This document shows, piece by piece, positions 9,722-20,030 of a stretch of 64,000 nt of DNA. The stretch spans positions 385,049-449,048 of the forward strand of contig CAUYUJ010002080.1 of assembly GCA_963575745.1 (NCBI GenBank), written 5' to 3'. The number at the start of each line of letters is the position of its first letter. Positions within the stretch are counted from its first letter, which is position 1. This DNA comes from Prorocentrum cordatum (Eukaryota; Sar; Dinophyceae; Prorocentrales; Prorocentraceae). The position numbers were made by a program, and so were the translations under genes. The notes beneath the pieces were generated by a model that saw only the letters and a list, made by a program, of their open reading frames with translations, was not told the DNA's origin and searched no databases.

Positions 9722-10606
9722 AGGTGGGGTCTCCGAGCGCGGCGTCTATGCGGGCCGTGGCGCAGGGCGTGGCAGGTGTGGCACTTTCTCGATCTCGTAG
9801 GGGGTGCGCAGGGGGTGGTCTCCGAGCGCGGCGTCTATGCGGGCCATGGCGCAGGGCGTGGCAGGTGTGGCACTTTCCTCACCCCGTAGGGGGTGCGCAG
9901 GGGGTGGTCTCCGAGCGCGGCGTCTATGCGGGCCATGGCGCAGGGCGTGGCAGGTGTGGCACTTTCCTCACCCCGTAGGGGGTGCGCAGGGGGTGGTCTC
10001 CGAGCGCGGCGTCTATGCGGGCCATGGCGCAGGGCGTGGCAGGTGTGGCACTTTCTCGACCCTCGTAGGGGGTGCGCAGGGGGTGGTCTCCGAGCGCGGC
10101 GTCTATGCGGGCCATGGCGCAGGGCGTGGCAGGTGTGGCACTTTCTCGACCTCGTAGGGGGTGCGCAGGGGGTGGTCTCCGAGCGCGGCGTCTATGCGGG
10201 CCATGGCGCAGGGCGTGGCAGGTGTGGCACTTTCTCGACCTCGTAGGGGGTGCGCAGGGGGTGGTCTCCGAGCGCGGCGTCTATGCGGGCCATGGCGCAG
10301 GGCGTGGCAGGTGTGGCACTTTCCTCACCCCGTAGGGGGTGCGCAGGGGGTGGTCTCCGAGCGCGGCGTCTATGCGGGCCATGGCGCAGGGCGTGGCAGG
10401 TGTGGCACTTTCTCGACCTCGTAGGGGGTGCGCAGGGGGTGGTCTCCGAGCGCGGCGTCTATGCGGGCCATGGCGCAGGGCGTGGCAGGCACGGCATATT
10501 CTCGACACCACCGGGGGTGCGCAGGGAATGGTCTCCGAGCGCGGCGTCTATGCGGGCCATGGCGCAGGGCATGGCAGGCGCGGCATATTCTCGACACCAC
10601 CGAGGG
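9722..10606 (+). repeat. 89-bp minisatellite, about 10 copies
   Basis: Each unit contains TCCGAGCGCGGCGTCTATGC, GGGCCATGGCGCAGGGCGTG, GCAGGTGTGGCAC and CGTAGGGGGTGCGCAGGG. The CATGGCGCAGG phrase recurs every 89 bp (one 90-bp step). The inner copies differ by only one or two bases, mostly CTCGACC versus CTCACCC. The last two units are more diverged (GGCACGGCATATTCTCGAC). Since 89 is not a multiple of three, reading frames change each unit and the array is not protein-coding. Confidence 0.95.
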
Positions 10607-10639
10607 CCGTTGTTGGAGAGGCCGTTATGGTGCTGGCCG

Positions 10640-10975
10640 TGCAGCGGTTGGGTGGTGTGGTCGGTGTGGTCAGGTCAGGCCAGGTCTGGTTTGGTTTGAT
10701 ATGGTATGGTTGGTCTGAGCTGGTTGGTCTGGATGGCGTGGTTGGTTGGCCTGGCTGGTTCGTGTAGGTCGTCTGGCTTATTCTGGCTGCGATTGTTGGT
10801 GTGACTAATATGTTTGTTCTCACTTATTTGGTTGATTGGCCTGGCTGGGTTTGGCTGGGATTGCTGAGATTGCTGATCTGGCTGGTCTGGCTGATGTTGC
10901 TTGTCTGGTCAGTCTGGCTGGTCAGTTTGGTTCGTCTGGCGTGGATTGCGTATATGACTGATGATGGTTGGGGGT
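10640..10975 (+). repeat. degenerate CTGGT/TGGTC pentamer region
   Basis: Loose repetition of GGTCAGG, TGGTTTGG, GGTTGGTCTGG and CTGGCTGGT phrases without a fixed register; no gene seen. Confidence 0.7.
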
Positions 10976-11109
10976 GCAGCTAGCGCGAGGTTGTGTGGAG
11001 GACGGCGAAGCACGATATTGTATGTGAACACGCATAGCAAAAAATAAGTATGTGGGGTTCCTCTGTAGCGTAATTGAAGCCGTCGCTTCCCTCGACGGGT
11101 GCATTCGAG

Positions 11110-11345
11110 GAGAGGGGGGGAGGCAGACGTGAGCAAAGGGGGGAGGGGAACGAGGGAGGTGGTGAGAGGAAGCAGGAAGGGAAAGGGAGGAAAAGGAGGG
11201 AAGAGGAACGGAATGGGGGAGGGGAAGAGGTAGGAGGGAAAGAGGGAGAGGGGGATGGGCAGTCAAGATGGAGAAACTGAGAAGTGGGAGTATCGGAGAG
11301 GAGAATCGGGAGGGGAAGGGGGAATGTGAGAGGTGAAGGGGTTGC
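11110..11345 (+). repeat. GGGA-rich purine tract
   Basis: Almost entirely purine on the plus strand (GGAGGGGAACGAGGGAGG types). Frames are Gly/Glu/Arg low complexity. Confidence 0.9.
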
Positions 11346-11815
11346 GGCAAGGTCGAATAGTACGCTCCCGCGGGTTGCCTGATGACGTGGGGTGATTGAG
11401 CAGGTTCCATCGTACTGATCTCTTTCGCATCCACACGGGATGGACACGAAGGGGGCGCCTGAGGAGGGGATAATACATACACAATCACACACACACACTT
11501 GTTGCGTCGACGGCTAGGCAGAGTGACTGCGCTGGCGATGAAGCGTTAGTGGGACACAAAGCGCGAATTAAGCCCTGGTGCACGGGGGAAGAGGGGGGGA
11601 GCCCGGCGCGGGCGGGAAGGAGACGGAAGCCGGGCCCGCTCAGAGCGGGGCCAGGCGGCGGCGGGGCCGCCTGGAATACAACACATATGCAGCGAGAGAG
11701 AGAGAGAGAGATGAGCCCCATTCCACCAGGCTGCTGGAGCGCGTCCCATGTCCCAGAAAGAGCTCGGACCTCCGCAGCAGTGGTCGACATTGACGAAAGA
11801 GGGAGACTAGAAAGA
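11345..11815. other. no gene supported; short (CA)n and (GA)n
   Basis: Contains (CA)8-like sequence at 11,484-11,500 and a GA run at 11,694-11,713. Open frames overlap on both strands and are compositional. Confidence 0.5.
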
Positions 11816-12122
11816 GGGGGGGGAGGAGGCGGAAGAGGAGGAAGAGGAACAACCAAACATTTCGTTTTGACGGCTTGGTTGAACTTCCTCCTCTTGGGAG
11901 GAGGAGGAGGAGGAGGAGGAGGAGGAGGTGGAGCACAACCATGCGGCTGGGTAGGTTTAGTGTTTGTCATCCATCCTCCTCACTCGCCTCTTCCTTCCTT
12001 GCGCACGCACATTCGAAGCATGCGTGGACACCACAGCTGCATGTATGGAGGGCTGAGCACAGCAGCAGGGGGAGGGCGGAAGAGGAAGGGAGGAGGAGGA
12101 GGAGGAGGAGGAGGAGGAGGAC
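11815..12122 (+). repeat. (GGA)n microsatellite blocks
   Basis: GGA runs at 11,815-11,850, 11,898-11,932 and 12,070-12,122 with ordinary sequence between. Confidence 0.9.
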
Positions 12123-12349
12123 CACGGGAAGCCCAAGGAAGTCCACAGGAGAATCGGCACGGGGATGCGGGGGCAGTTCTCTGCGTGATGTCCGAACCCG
12201 AACCAAATCTTTGGATCGGGTTGGAGCTGCTTTCCACCCCTGTAGCCGTTGCACAATTGTTGGGTATCCGTCCATAGGGAAAACCGAGGTCTCAAGCGAA
12301 CGCGTTCTGTTCAAAAGGAGTCGCCCTCCAGCCGTATAAGTATTGCAAG

Positions 12350-12690
12350 CGTTTCAGACGGCTGTGCGCGGCGCTAAAGCGAGAGCCACATTTTGAAAAC
12401 GGGCCCCGCTATCCGTGGAAATGCTGGAAGCGTATAGAACGAAAGCGCGTGGCGCTAGTACGAAGGCTACACTTCGAAAACGGCCCCCATCCATCCGTGT
12501 AAGCTTTGAATGATCCAGACGAAAGTGCGATGCGCGCAGGCGAGAACCGCTTCTTGATAACAACACCGCTCCATGTTGGAAATGTTCAAGGCGAATGTGC
12601 GCGTCGCTGAGGCGAGAGCAATATGTTGGACATCATAATTCCTCCTTCCGTGCAACTACAACTGTTGGAAATGCCCGGGTCTGTGATAAG
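12350..12690 (-). repeat. ~75-bp satellite, inverted block, ~4 units
   Basis: Minus-orientation units of the 5.2-kb satellite: GTGCGCGGCGC, GCGAGAGCCACATTTTGAA, ATCCGTGGAAATG phrases repeat every ~70-80 bp. Flanked on the right by a CGCCCTACCCGCCCCGCGGA-type junction and a GGA microsatellite, mirroring the plus-strand arrangement. Confidence 0.75.
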
Positions 12691-12769
12691 TATTTGGTGA
12701 ATCGCCCTACCCGCCCCGCGGACACGTCTGGCTGTCAGGCCACGAGCAACGTCTTTGCGGACAGGAAAG

Positions 12770-12900
12770 GCTGGGAGGGAGGAGGGGGAGGGAGGAGGAG
12801 GAGGACGAGGAGGAGGAGGTCGAGGCAGAAGGGGTGAGCAAAAGGACGTCGGCGGACAGGGCAGGCGGAGGGCAGGGAGGAGGGCGAGCAGGAGCAGGAG
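12770..12900 (+). repeat. (GGA)n purine tract
   Basis: GGAGG and GGACGA-type purine repeats, the mirror image of the CTC block beside the 5.2-kb satellite. Confidence 0.85.
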
Positions 12901-13275
12901 AGTTGCTGGGCTTGTTTCTGTCATCTGTTCGTGCTTGCGCAAGTTGCGACCACGGACGTCTCCTGTTGTTCCAGCAGAGTCCAGGACATCCCAAAACCCG
13001 ACGGATCGAATACGTTCGGCGCCACCCTGAAAAAACCATACGGGAAATGGATTCGTGAGCATCGCGGATGCATTTTCACGCTGCCACAGCGGAGCTTTGG
13101 AACAAGATCGACCCGGATTCCCGCTCGGGTCTCTTTGTCTAGCGCGCCGGCGCCGCACCCGCAGCACCCCAGACGGTGTCCACGTGCGGGCGCGTTTCGT
13201 GTTTCGCGTTTTTTGCTTCGTTTGATGCCCAGCCGGGGGGCCCGGACGGTGCTAGGACGAGGCTACATGCGTTCC

Positions 13276-13317
13276 AGAGCGTTCTAGAACGCTCTCAGAG
13301 CGTTCCGGAACGCTCTG
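13276..13317. repeat. two adjacent perfect palindromes
   Basis: 13,276-13,295 reads AGAGCGTTCT then AGAACGCTCT; 13,296-13,317 reads CAGAGCGTTCC then GGAACGCTCTG. Both are perfect dyads, differ only at the centre and outermost base, and touch each other. The string GCGTTCCAG just before (13,270) may be part of a third, partial copy. Confidence 0.9.
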
Positions 13318-13329
13318 AGGAGGCCGCGG

Positions 13330-13990
13330 CGCCCGAGACATCCTGCAGATCCGCTGGATCTCCGAAACTCTCGATTTCTCCTTGCCCGATTCTATCCTCG
13401 TCCTGGCTTCGTCTTACAGGCAGCGGGGGTGGCAACAGCTGCGCCCAGAGGGGGATGGACGCAGCGCGTTCGCCGGGCAGGCGCGGCGTCCTCCTCCGCC
13501 AGGGCCTCGCCCTCGGCCCCGGCGGCCCGGGGCTCAGGCTGCCCTCGGGAAGGGAGGAGGCGAAGGAGGAGGAGGAGCAGGAGGAGGAGGAGCAGGAGGA
13601 GGAGGAGGAATGCTATGGAATGCTATGAAAGGGGCAAATGTCCAGCTGACTCCCCAGGGCGGCGCATGTACCACTACCGCCCCCTGGGAGCCATGACCCG
13701 ACTGAGCTTTAGTCGGAGTCTCCAGGAGACAAAACTGCTCTCCCCGCCACCTCCTCCCTTCCAGCAGCTGGCGTGTGAGCTCGGGGGGTCCGAGCTCCAT
13801 GCAGACGCTCTCGTCGCGCCTGCTGCTGCTCGGGCTCGCCTCCCTGGGCGTTGCCACGGGCTCGAGCCAGCTGGGGAGGCGGCAGGGGAGGGGAGGGGGG
13901 GCACTCGGCAACCCCGCAGGTGGGCCATTCGACGACGCGCATCTCGCACGTTCACGCGCCGCCATGGCCTCCACGACTGCCTGCGGCGGC
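13330..13990. other. no gene supported; short GGA run
   Basis: GC-rich sequence with a GGA run at 13,555-13,612. Long frames on both strands conflict and carry no domain. Confidence 0.5.
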
Positions 13991-13999
13991 CCCTCCCTC

Positions 14000-14296
14000 C
14001 TAGGATAAAAACTCCTTCCGAATTCGACTGAGGTTCTCAGCCCTTTTGGGGGTCACACCTCCACAACGAACCTTGACGTGTCTGTCGTCTACTGTCGCGA
14101 AGCGGCCACAATTGCTGCAGGCATACATGAACCATGTGTCAGCATAGACCATCGCGTGGGACTCATGAAACTCGAGCGCTCCCGCCACAAAAGACTGGGG
14201 AGCCTGCTGCACTTCAGGCGGCCTGGTTCCCTCTGGGATGGCCTTTCCTGCGCATGGTGTGGCCGCGAAGCGGAACAACTTCGAGCTTGGCACCAC
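14000..14296 (-). pseudogene. LINE 1 C-terminal cysteine module
   Basis: The frame carries WFMYACSNCGRFA, then DDRHVKVRCGG and RIRKEFLS: a CxxC pair followed about 17 residues later by a further Cys, then a basic helix. Such terminal cysteine modules are seen at the end of dinoflagellate LINE polyproteins and are presumed to bind nucleic acid. The segment ends the element and overlaps other frames of its RNase H tail. It lies in a different frame from the RNase H piece, indicating a frameshift. The link to the LINE is by position and style, not by alignment. Confidence 0.5.
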
Positions 14297-15049
14297 CTGA
14301 TCGCCGTCTGCGCACCTCGGCCCGAGCTAGACTTCTCAAGCTGGTGGGCCGACTCCCTGACAGCTCTGGAATACATGCTGCAAGGCGGCCGCTTGGTCGC
14401 GGCTGCTCTCTCTCGCCTCCGACGTGGGATTCTGCACTGGCCGAGTCAGCTAGTGCTCGTCTGGCGCGTCGCCGCACCAGGCTGGCAATGGCATCGATTC
14501 GATCCGTCTGAGGGGTCTCCCCAACCAGCCCGACGCCCCACGCCAACTCTGTCCCCTCCCGAGCCCAAATATCCGCAGCCGCATTCCCCGCGGCCATGTC
14601 CATTTGACAGCCTGACACCAGCAGCTCAGGATATTCGTCTGTACGAGAGGGTGCCCACTGCACTTCGACAGTGGCGGTGTCTGGCCTACTTCTCCAAGCA
14701 GCACGGGCCCTAGTCCACAAATCTTCATTGGCAGCAGTGGGGTTGGGAAGCTCCATCTTACGATGCCACATCCTGGCAACCGACAAGTGGTCAGTAATGA
14801 AAACAACGATTCTGGAATCTCTTCGAGGGCCGTGCAAATGGCCTGCATCTCCGAACGTGGGACGGTCTGGCGGGCTCCCAAGAGGGGTGTAGAAACAGCC
14901 GCCTGCACCTTCCACTCGCCTTGGGAACAGATCGACGAACCGCAGCGCCTGCGTCTGGGGGCCCTCAGGAAATCGACCCCCGAGCCGTCGCCATACACTT
15001 TTAAAATCCCGCCCCTGCCTCGAGAAGCCTCGAAGCCCCCCCCTCCCAC
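14214..15049 (-). pseudogene. LINE 1 RNase H domain (frameshifted)
   Basis: RNase H would degrade the RNA of the RNA:DNA hybrid during retrotransposition. Two overlapping frames share the domain. The first (15,049 downward) carries KVYGDGSG with the first catalytic Asp and RSEMQAICTALE with the catalytic Glu. The second (from ~14,820) carries VVFITDHLSVARMW with the third acidic residue and CQMDMAAGNAAADIWARE with the fourth. All four acidic positions are therefore present, separated by a frameshift near 14,800. Downstream, a basic/helical tail continues to the cysteine module. Confidence in RNase H is good because the spacing DxS...E...D...GNxxAD fits the fold. Confidence 0.75.
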
Positions 15050-15203
15050 CCAGCCTCAGCCCCCGCCCCTCCAGCCACCCATCCAGGAAGAGGGGGCGCG
15101 CGAGGCGAGCGAGCGCGCGCGGGTGGCGGTGCGTGGGAGGAGGGGGGCGGGGGGGCGCGGAGCCAGAAAGCTGGCTCTGCATTTGCTTGCGCACGTACAG
15201 CAG

Positions 15204-16385
15204 CTATCGAACAATCACAGTTTTGCCGTTATCTGCATGCTCAACGTTCCTAGAACAACCCCAGATCCTGCGTTTCAGCGACTCAGGCTCAGCATTGCAT
15301 CTCGGACAGGCCTCTGGCAGATCATATCCTTCTTCCCTGCAGCGGACCCGCGGCCATTGTCCATCTGCGACGACGGTCGCGCTAAGCGCCAGCTGGTCGA
15401 GCATCCCGTTGCGCTCGAACCTCCTCTGCTCCCTGACGGTGGACCATATGTCGCCGCCCTCCTCCAGGGCGTCGCCGCACTCGTGCCTGGTCGCCGTCGC
15501 CCGCAGGTCGCACCTCAAGTCTGCCTCGAAGTCGCCCAGTAGCTCCCGGAAGCATCCCGTCTCGATGAAGCTTCCGCCCTCGCTCGATGGCAGCTCCCGC
15601 AATGCCTCATCTGGCCCAGATCGATGCCACCTGGTAGCCGTGGCAGGTACCCATCCTGCATCCATAAGCGTCGCTATCAGGGCTCCCGCGGGGCCTCGCG
15701 CCGCACGCCACCTAGCTTGTCCCATCCGACGTAATTTGGTTGTGATACTTGGCCACGCTCTTTCGACCCTCTTGTGGATGTGCGCGAATCTGCGCCACGT
15801 GCCTATCCACTCGCGAAGTACCCCAAGCCGTGGATCAATCGCGGGGTCTCTCAGCCCCAGCTCCACGCCCAAAGTAGCGGCGAGGCATCTGCCACCGGCC
15901 GCGCCGGCCGACACCTTCTCCGCTTGGCGCCTGAGCAAGGTGATCTCACGCTTCGACACGCCGAACGCCCGCTGCCCATATATCGCCTGCTGAAGGGCGC
16001 CTGCGTCGTAGAGTCCCTTGGCCTCCTTCTTGGGCGCTGCGATTCTCAGAACATTGAGTATCTTTGCATACCTTCGCCGCGCTCGGGCTTGCCTCTGCTT
16101 GCTCTTCGTGGTAACTCTTTTGCGTCCGCCCGACGCGTCTTGCCCCGAGTCCACGGCCACCCCGCTGGCTTCAGCTGGTATACCTTGCCGTCGTAGTCGT
16201 CTGGCCACTGCCCTCAGGTCCGATCCAATCATCGTAGTCTTGTCCGAGATGGTGATTCTCTGCTGTTCCAGTCTGGCGCATCGTACTGAGGTAACCTTCA
16301 CCGGCTGGTCGCTCACCACTTCCTTACTGCCTTCGCATCTCACCACCACATCTTTCACGAACGTCCACAGGCTCGCACTCGGCGT
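15204..16385 (-). pseudogene. LINE 1 RT active site, thumb and zinc-binding tail
   Basis: The largest continuous piece of the element (384 codons from the first Met at 16,358). Just upstream of that Met the frame reads ASLWTFVKDVVVRCEGSKEV. RTs have two Asp at this place (FVDD or YADD); here the first is Lys, which would abolish polymerisation. The thumb region follows, then WRRFAHIHKRVERAWP and a C-terminal cysteine pair in EACPRCNAEPESLKRRIWGC, the CxxC that ends many LINE RT modules before RNase H. A frameshift at ~16,385 separates this piece from VTLAKLFLRRALE, the normal preceding RT segment. Confidence 0.75.
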
Positions 16386-16702
16386 CTGCGGGCGGCTTCC
16401 AGAGCTCGGCGAAGGAACAATTTCGCCAGGGTCACTCCCCTAGCCGATCCCGCCACCACTGGTCGCGCGAGCCATATAGCTTCACCGATGACCGACCTTT
16501 CCTGTAAATATCTCGGCCCGAGGAACGTGGCCACCTACCTCTAATCCAACCGCCGCCGCTGGGGATCCCGCAGCACGTGCTATCTCCATCAGGATGACCA
16601 GCGGGACCGTGTCAATAATTTCTCAATGCCCGGCAGTAATGTCACCGCTGATGCTCCTATCTCAACACTAGGTTCATCAAATATGGGCCGTAATAATCCT
16701 GC
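16386..16702 (-). pseudogene. LINE 1 RT palm, broken
   Basis: One frame reads IIDTVPLVILMEIARAAGSP, which matches the RT palm block where an aromatic/acidic start is followed by a Val-Pro and a helix. It stops at a TGA, and RGVTLAKLFLRRALE (the block before the active site) appears in another frame. At least two stops and two frame changes occur in ~300 bp. Confidence 0.6.
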
Positions 16703-17071
16703 TTAGAGCGCCGAGCTTCCTTTGATAGCCGTGTCCCGGTGGTCAGGGAGCCCAGCATTCCACATCTCGCACACTCCGCGCGCTCTGGGCCATAGCTTTA
16801 CTGGTAATGGGAGCATGCCAAGAACCCTATCTCCTCCAGCAGGTCCTGGCTTGGGCACCACCGCGCATTTTGTAACCGAAATCTGTCTGGGCCATGCAAA
16901 TTGCCCCCCGCTCTCCTCCATGATGTCTTCCAGCTCTTGCTTGCCGCGCAAGGGGGGCCTGTCAATGTCGGCGGGGCCAAGCTGGTCCAGCCCCTTCGCC
17001 TTCGACGCCGAGGTAGCCCGAAGCACCCTGTTCAGCGTCTTCACGTCAATCGGTTCCAGATCCTCATCCAC
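16703..17071 (-). pseudogene. LINE 1 RT fingers
   Basis: The frame includes SASKAKGLDQLGPADIDRPP (the KxxGxDxxxP fingers block), FAWPRQISVTKCAVVPKPGP (the P...V.PKP block) and RVLGMLPLPVKLWPRAR (the R.I..LP...KL block). Order and spacing fit LINE RT. The frame ends in a stop before the palm. Confidence 0.75.
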
Positions 17072-17092
17072 CGCCTTTATCCTGGTGGTCTC

Positions 17093-17578
17093 TTACTGCT
17101 GGATGATATGCTTCCTCTCGTCCATAGGGTCCGCCCATATGTTCTCCCACTTCTTAGCTTTCGCGTTCATGATGAACGTCGGGTCGGCCGCGGCAAAGCC
17201 TGGTCCAGTGGCCATCTCGAGCTTGGGCGCCTTCTTTGGGCTTGACGCGTCTGCGCAGCATGCCCGCCTTGCTCTGTCACGCCTTCTTCGCCCAAGTCGC
17301 AAAGCTCTTCCTAGCCGACGCCATCGATTTGGATGATGCCGTGGCTAGGTGCCTCTCTGTCTGCTCAACCAGGTGGCTTTGCTGACCCATCTCAACTCTG
17401 CGATGTCACCCGCCATCTCGAAGTACATGTCAATGTTGTTGGCGGTCACATACTTGTTGAACGCCTCCGTGTGGGGCATGTTGTTGATCACATCCAATTG
17501 CTTCATAACCCTGTGGATGCACTTCCTCTGTTGCTGGTCGTCTGTGCCATTCAGCACCAGCAACTGGCATCTAATCAT
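17093..17578 (-). pseudogene. LINE 1 linker between endonuclease and RT
   Basis: Two frames (17,093-17,302 and 17,345-17,578) carry charged sequence such as KAKKWENIWADPMDERKHI and NNIDMYFEMAGDIAELRWVS. No domain is recognised. The location between the endonuclease and RT fingers matches the helical linker of such elements. Confidence 0.55.
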
Positions 17579-17579
17579 C

Positions 17580-18077
17580 TCAGCCGCCAGAATACTCCAT
17601 TCTTCTGCTGGTCCATATCAAACTTGCCGCCCTGCCTTTAAATGGGGCCGCCCCCCGCTCGTTCATGTTCTCGGCCTCCAGGATGGTATCCCCCACCATG
17701 GCGACCCAGTCGCCGTGCCTCTCCGTGAGCAGGTGCTCGCGCCTCTTGTGCCACTCGCTCCCGGTGATCATCATGTCGCCTATGGCGAGCATCTCCGTGA
17801 GCTCCATCTTGTGATCCTTCATGCCTGCCTCATCCCATATGTCGTCCTCAATAATGTAGGCCATAGTGTCGCCCCTCTCCTCCTGGGTCTGCATCTCCTC
17901 CTCGGGCGCCATGGCGGCCTTTTCGTGCGCCTCCTGTAGTTGCTGCTCCATCGCGCCCCCCACACTCTGGCGAGCATCCTTCTTTTTCTTGCTCGTCTTG
18001 GAGTTCGGGTCCGCCGCCTTCCGTGGTCTGGCGCGGCATGGGGGAGTTCCGGGATCGCGAGCTGTCCATGCCACCAT
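17580..18077 (-). pseudogene. LINE 1 helical linker
   Basis: An acidic, helical frame (TSKKKKDARQSVGG, EEEMQTQEERGDTMAYIIED, DDIWDEAGMKDHKMELTEML) that overlaps the end of the endonuclease frame in another register. Length and charge are typical of the spacer between endonuclease and RT. No motif is recognised. Confidence 0.5.
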
Positions 18078-18781
18078 TCCTGCTTGGTGCCTTTGACCCC
18101 CAGGCTCAGGCCGCAGCGGGTTCGCCGTGGTACCCGCCCTTCGGCCACTAGCTTCAGACTGGTCGCGAAGTCCACCCTCGCGATGCCATAGTCTCTGAGG
18201 CTGCCTCTGCCCTTGTCGCAGGGGATCTCGACGTCTGGTCTGATCACCGCTCCTCCGAGCCTGCCTGGCAACTCAGCCGTCTCCATGCGGTCCGCAGGTA
18301 TGTCCCAGTCCGCGAGGGCCACCCAAGGGTCCGTTTGCGATTTGAAGATTCCTGCCAGGGATCGAATTCCGCGGTAATTCGACCCTGTGAAACCTTCGCC
18401 CAGAACGAGGTAGGCCGCGATCAGCACGATGTTGCCCGAGCGCGCGTGAACATTGAGTGCCACGAAGCCCTTGAACGGGTCGACTTCGCCATTGTCCACA
18501 ATCCCTCTCCGTAGTACATCATATCCAGTGCACGCCAAGTGCGTTCTTCCAAGTATGATCTCGCCGCCCACGGTGCCTTTCTCCGGGCGTTTCGTGGCCA
18601 CTGCTGCCGCGCCCATAATCTTCTCCCGTACCTCCTCGAGCTTCGTGACGTCTAAGTGCGTCTCGCACATCGCGATCACATATTTCTCCTTCCCTGCCTC
18701 CGTGACGTACTTGTGGGCTTTGACTCCCCACGTGGTGATGTCGGCGAAAAGGATGTTAAAGATCGCGCTCAGAACCATCAT
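17819..18781 (-). pseudogene. LINE 1 apurinic-type endonuclease domain
   Basis: This domain would nick target DNA to prime reverse transcription. Motifs in order: FADITTWGVKAHKYV (the usual N of the first motif is D here), YVIAMCETHLD with the catalytic Glu, FVALNVHARSGNIVLIAAYL as core strands, and WVALADWDIPADRM where GD(W/F)N is expected. The Gly and Asn of this motif are replaced by Ala and Asp. A later IARVDFA strand is present, but the final SDH triad was not found. The fold is recognisable, but the active site looks damaged. The frame runs on out of register past ~18,080. Confidence 0.65.
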
Positions 18782-19297
18782 TAGCCGCCCCCTCGCTGCC
18801 GAGGACCGGATTCATGTGCGGGGCAGCCTTGCCTGCGACTCTACCCTTCACCGCCTGTACCTTCTGCCTGGCTTGCTCTATGATCTTCTCAACCACATCC
18901 TTCCGCTCGCGAATCTGCCCCCCTGTGAGTGGTGCTTGGGCCTGGGCCGCTGATGACGCCGCCCCCGTGGTGCCACTCGCAGCCGAGTCCGCTGGCGTCG
19001 GATTCACCGCGTTACCTTCCGCCGCCTTGCGTTTCTTCTTGGCCTGCGTGCGCAAGGTGTCAGCCTGCTGCTGGAACTGGTTGAACTGTCGGCATTGGTC
19101 CGCCGCCATCTGGAGCAGCTTGTCCAGCGCCTCCATGTCGTGTTTGAACTTCGTGAGCTTCGTTCTGTCTTCTTTGGTCGTACTCGTCGATGTCGTCGAA
19201 GATGTCGCCAACGTCGGGTGCCTGCCACTCCACCTGCTGCGCTGGGGGTTGGCACGCTGTCTCTGCCTGGTATGCCAAGCGCTCTCTCATGCTCCAT
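18756..19297 (-). pseudogene. LINE 1 N-terminal segment, coiled-coil-like
   Basis: The frame from Met at 19,211 begins with Ser/Thr repeats, then KLTKFKHDMEALDKLLQMAA and QQQADTLRTQAKKKRKAAEG, and ends with KDVVEKIIEQARQKVQAVKG. The heptad-like helices resemble ORF1-type or pre-endonuclease regions. It overlaps the endonuclease frame by 26 bp in a different register, so either a frameshift or a separate short ORF is present. An adjoining frame reaches 19,297. Confidence 0.5.
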
Positions 19298-19354
19298 CGT
19301 GGCGTCGGCAGCCTCTTCAATCGCCTTTTCGCTCTTGGCTCGCAGGGCCTGGAT

Positions 19355-19615
19355 GCGAGGAGGAGGACGAGGGGGAGGAGGAGGAGGGTAGCGAAGAAGA
19401 AGGAGGAGGAGGAGGAAATGGGAGGAGATGGGAGGAGATGGGAGGCGGGAGGATGTGGAGGCGGGGAGGGAGGGAGGAGGAGCAAGAGCAGGAGCAGGAG
19501 CAGGAGGACAGGCACCAGGAGGAGGAAGGGGCGAGGGAGGAGGAGGAGGAGGAAGGGGCGAGGGAGGAGGATGAGGAGCAAAGGGGGGGGCGAGAGGGAA
19601 GAAGTGGTGGCGGGA
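19355..19615 (+). repeat. (GGA)n microsatellite
   Basis: GGAGG/GAGCA purine repeats directly upstream of the 5' side of LINE 1. Confidence 0.95.
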
Positions 19616-19619
19616 GGCC

Positions 19620-20030
19620 CATTTGGGCCTCTGATTCGATAGGCTTACGCCACATTCGCCGACCCCTTAACTCAGCTCAAGGTTTGGATTGTCCTTTTCG
19701 GTGTTTGGAGGGTTCACGTCGCGCAGTTGGCAGGCATTTTTTTCAGTGCAGTGGCAAGTGCCTGAGGACATTGCCGAAGTCGGCTTTCTCAGTGGACGCG
19801 AGCCATGTCGCGCGTGACGAGAAGAAAAGCACCTTGAAATGCATGGCACGCAAATGATACCAGTAGAGCGCCCGTGCCAGGGCCCGTAGAAGAAGGAGCA
19901 GCGGGGGTGCGAGCGAGAGGGAGGACGAAACCGATGGAAGGAGGAACGCAAAGAAGGCAAAAAGCGGAGGACGACGAGGAGGAGCAGGGGAAGATGGGGG
20001 AGACGCGAAAGGGGAGCCAGGAGGAGTCAC
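19620..20030. other. no gene supported
   Basis: Ordinary sequence; short frames only. A lower-GC part lies at 19,660-19,860. Confidence 0.5.

Larger units (their letters stand above)
14000..19330 (-). mobile_element. degenerate LINE (non-LTR retrotransposon) 1
   Basis: Reading the minus strand from ~19,300 to ~14,000 gives, in the right order for a LINE: a coiled-coil-like N-terminal segment, an AP-type endonuclease, a linker, RT fingers, palm and thumb, a cysteine region, an RNase H domain and a C-terminal CxxC/C cluster. Each is a separate reading frame, so many frameshifts have accumulated. The FVKD active site and changed endonuclease residues mean it cannot be autonomous. The 5' boundary is placed near the GGA tract at 19,355; no poly-A or target duplication was identified at the 3' side. 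Confidence 0.85.

Noticed and set aside
7981-9978. 665-codon plus-strand ORF
   Set aside because: Runs through a TIR element, an ATC microsatellite, AGCAC repeats and into the 89-bp minisatellite; only its first ~28 codons look exon-like.
9804-10767. Series of overlapping ORFs starting MRRGWSPSAASMRAMAQG
   Set aside because: They reflect the 89-bp minisatellite; the register changes with each unit, so no continuous protein is encoded.
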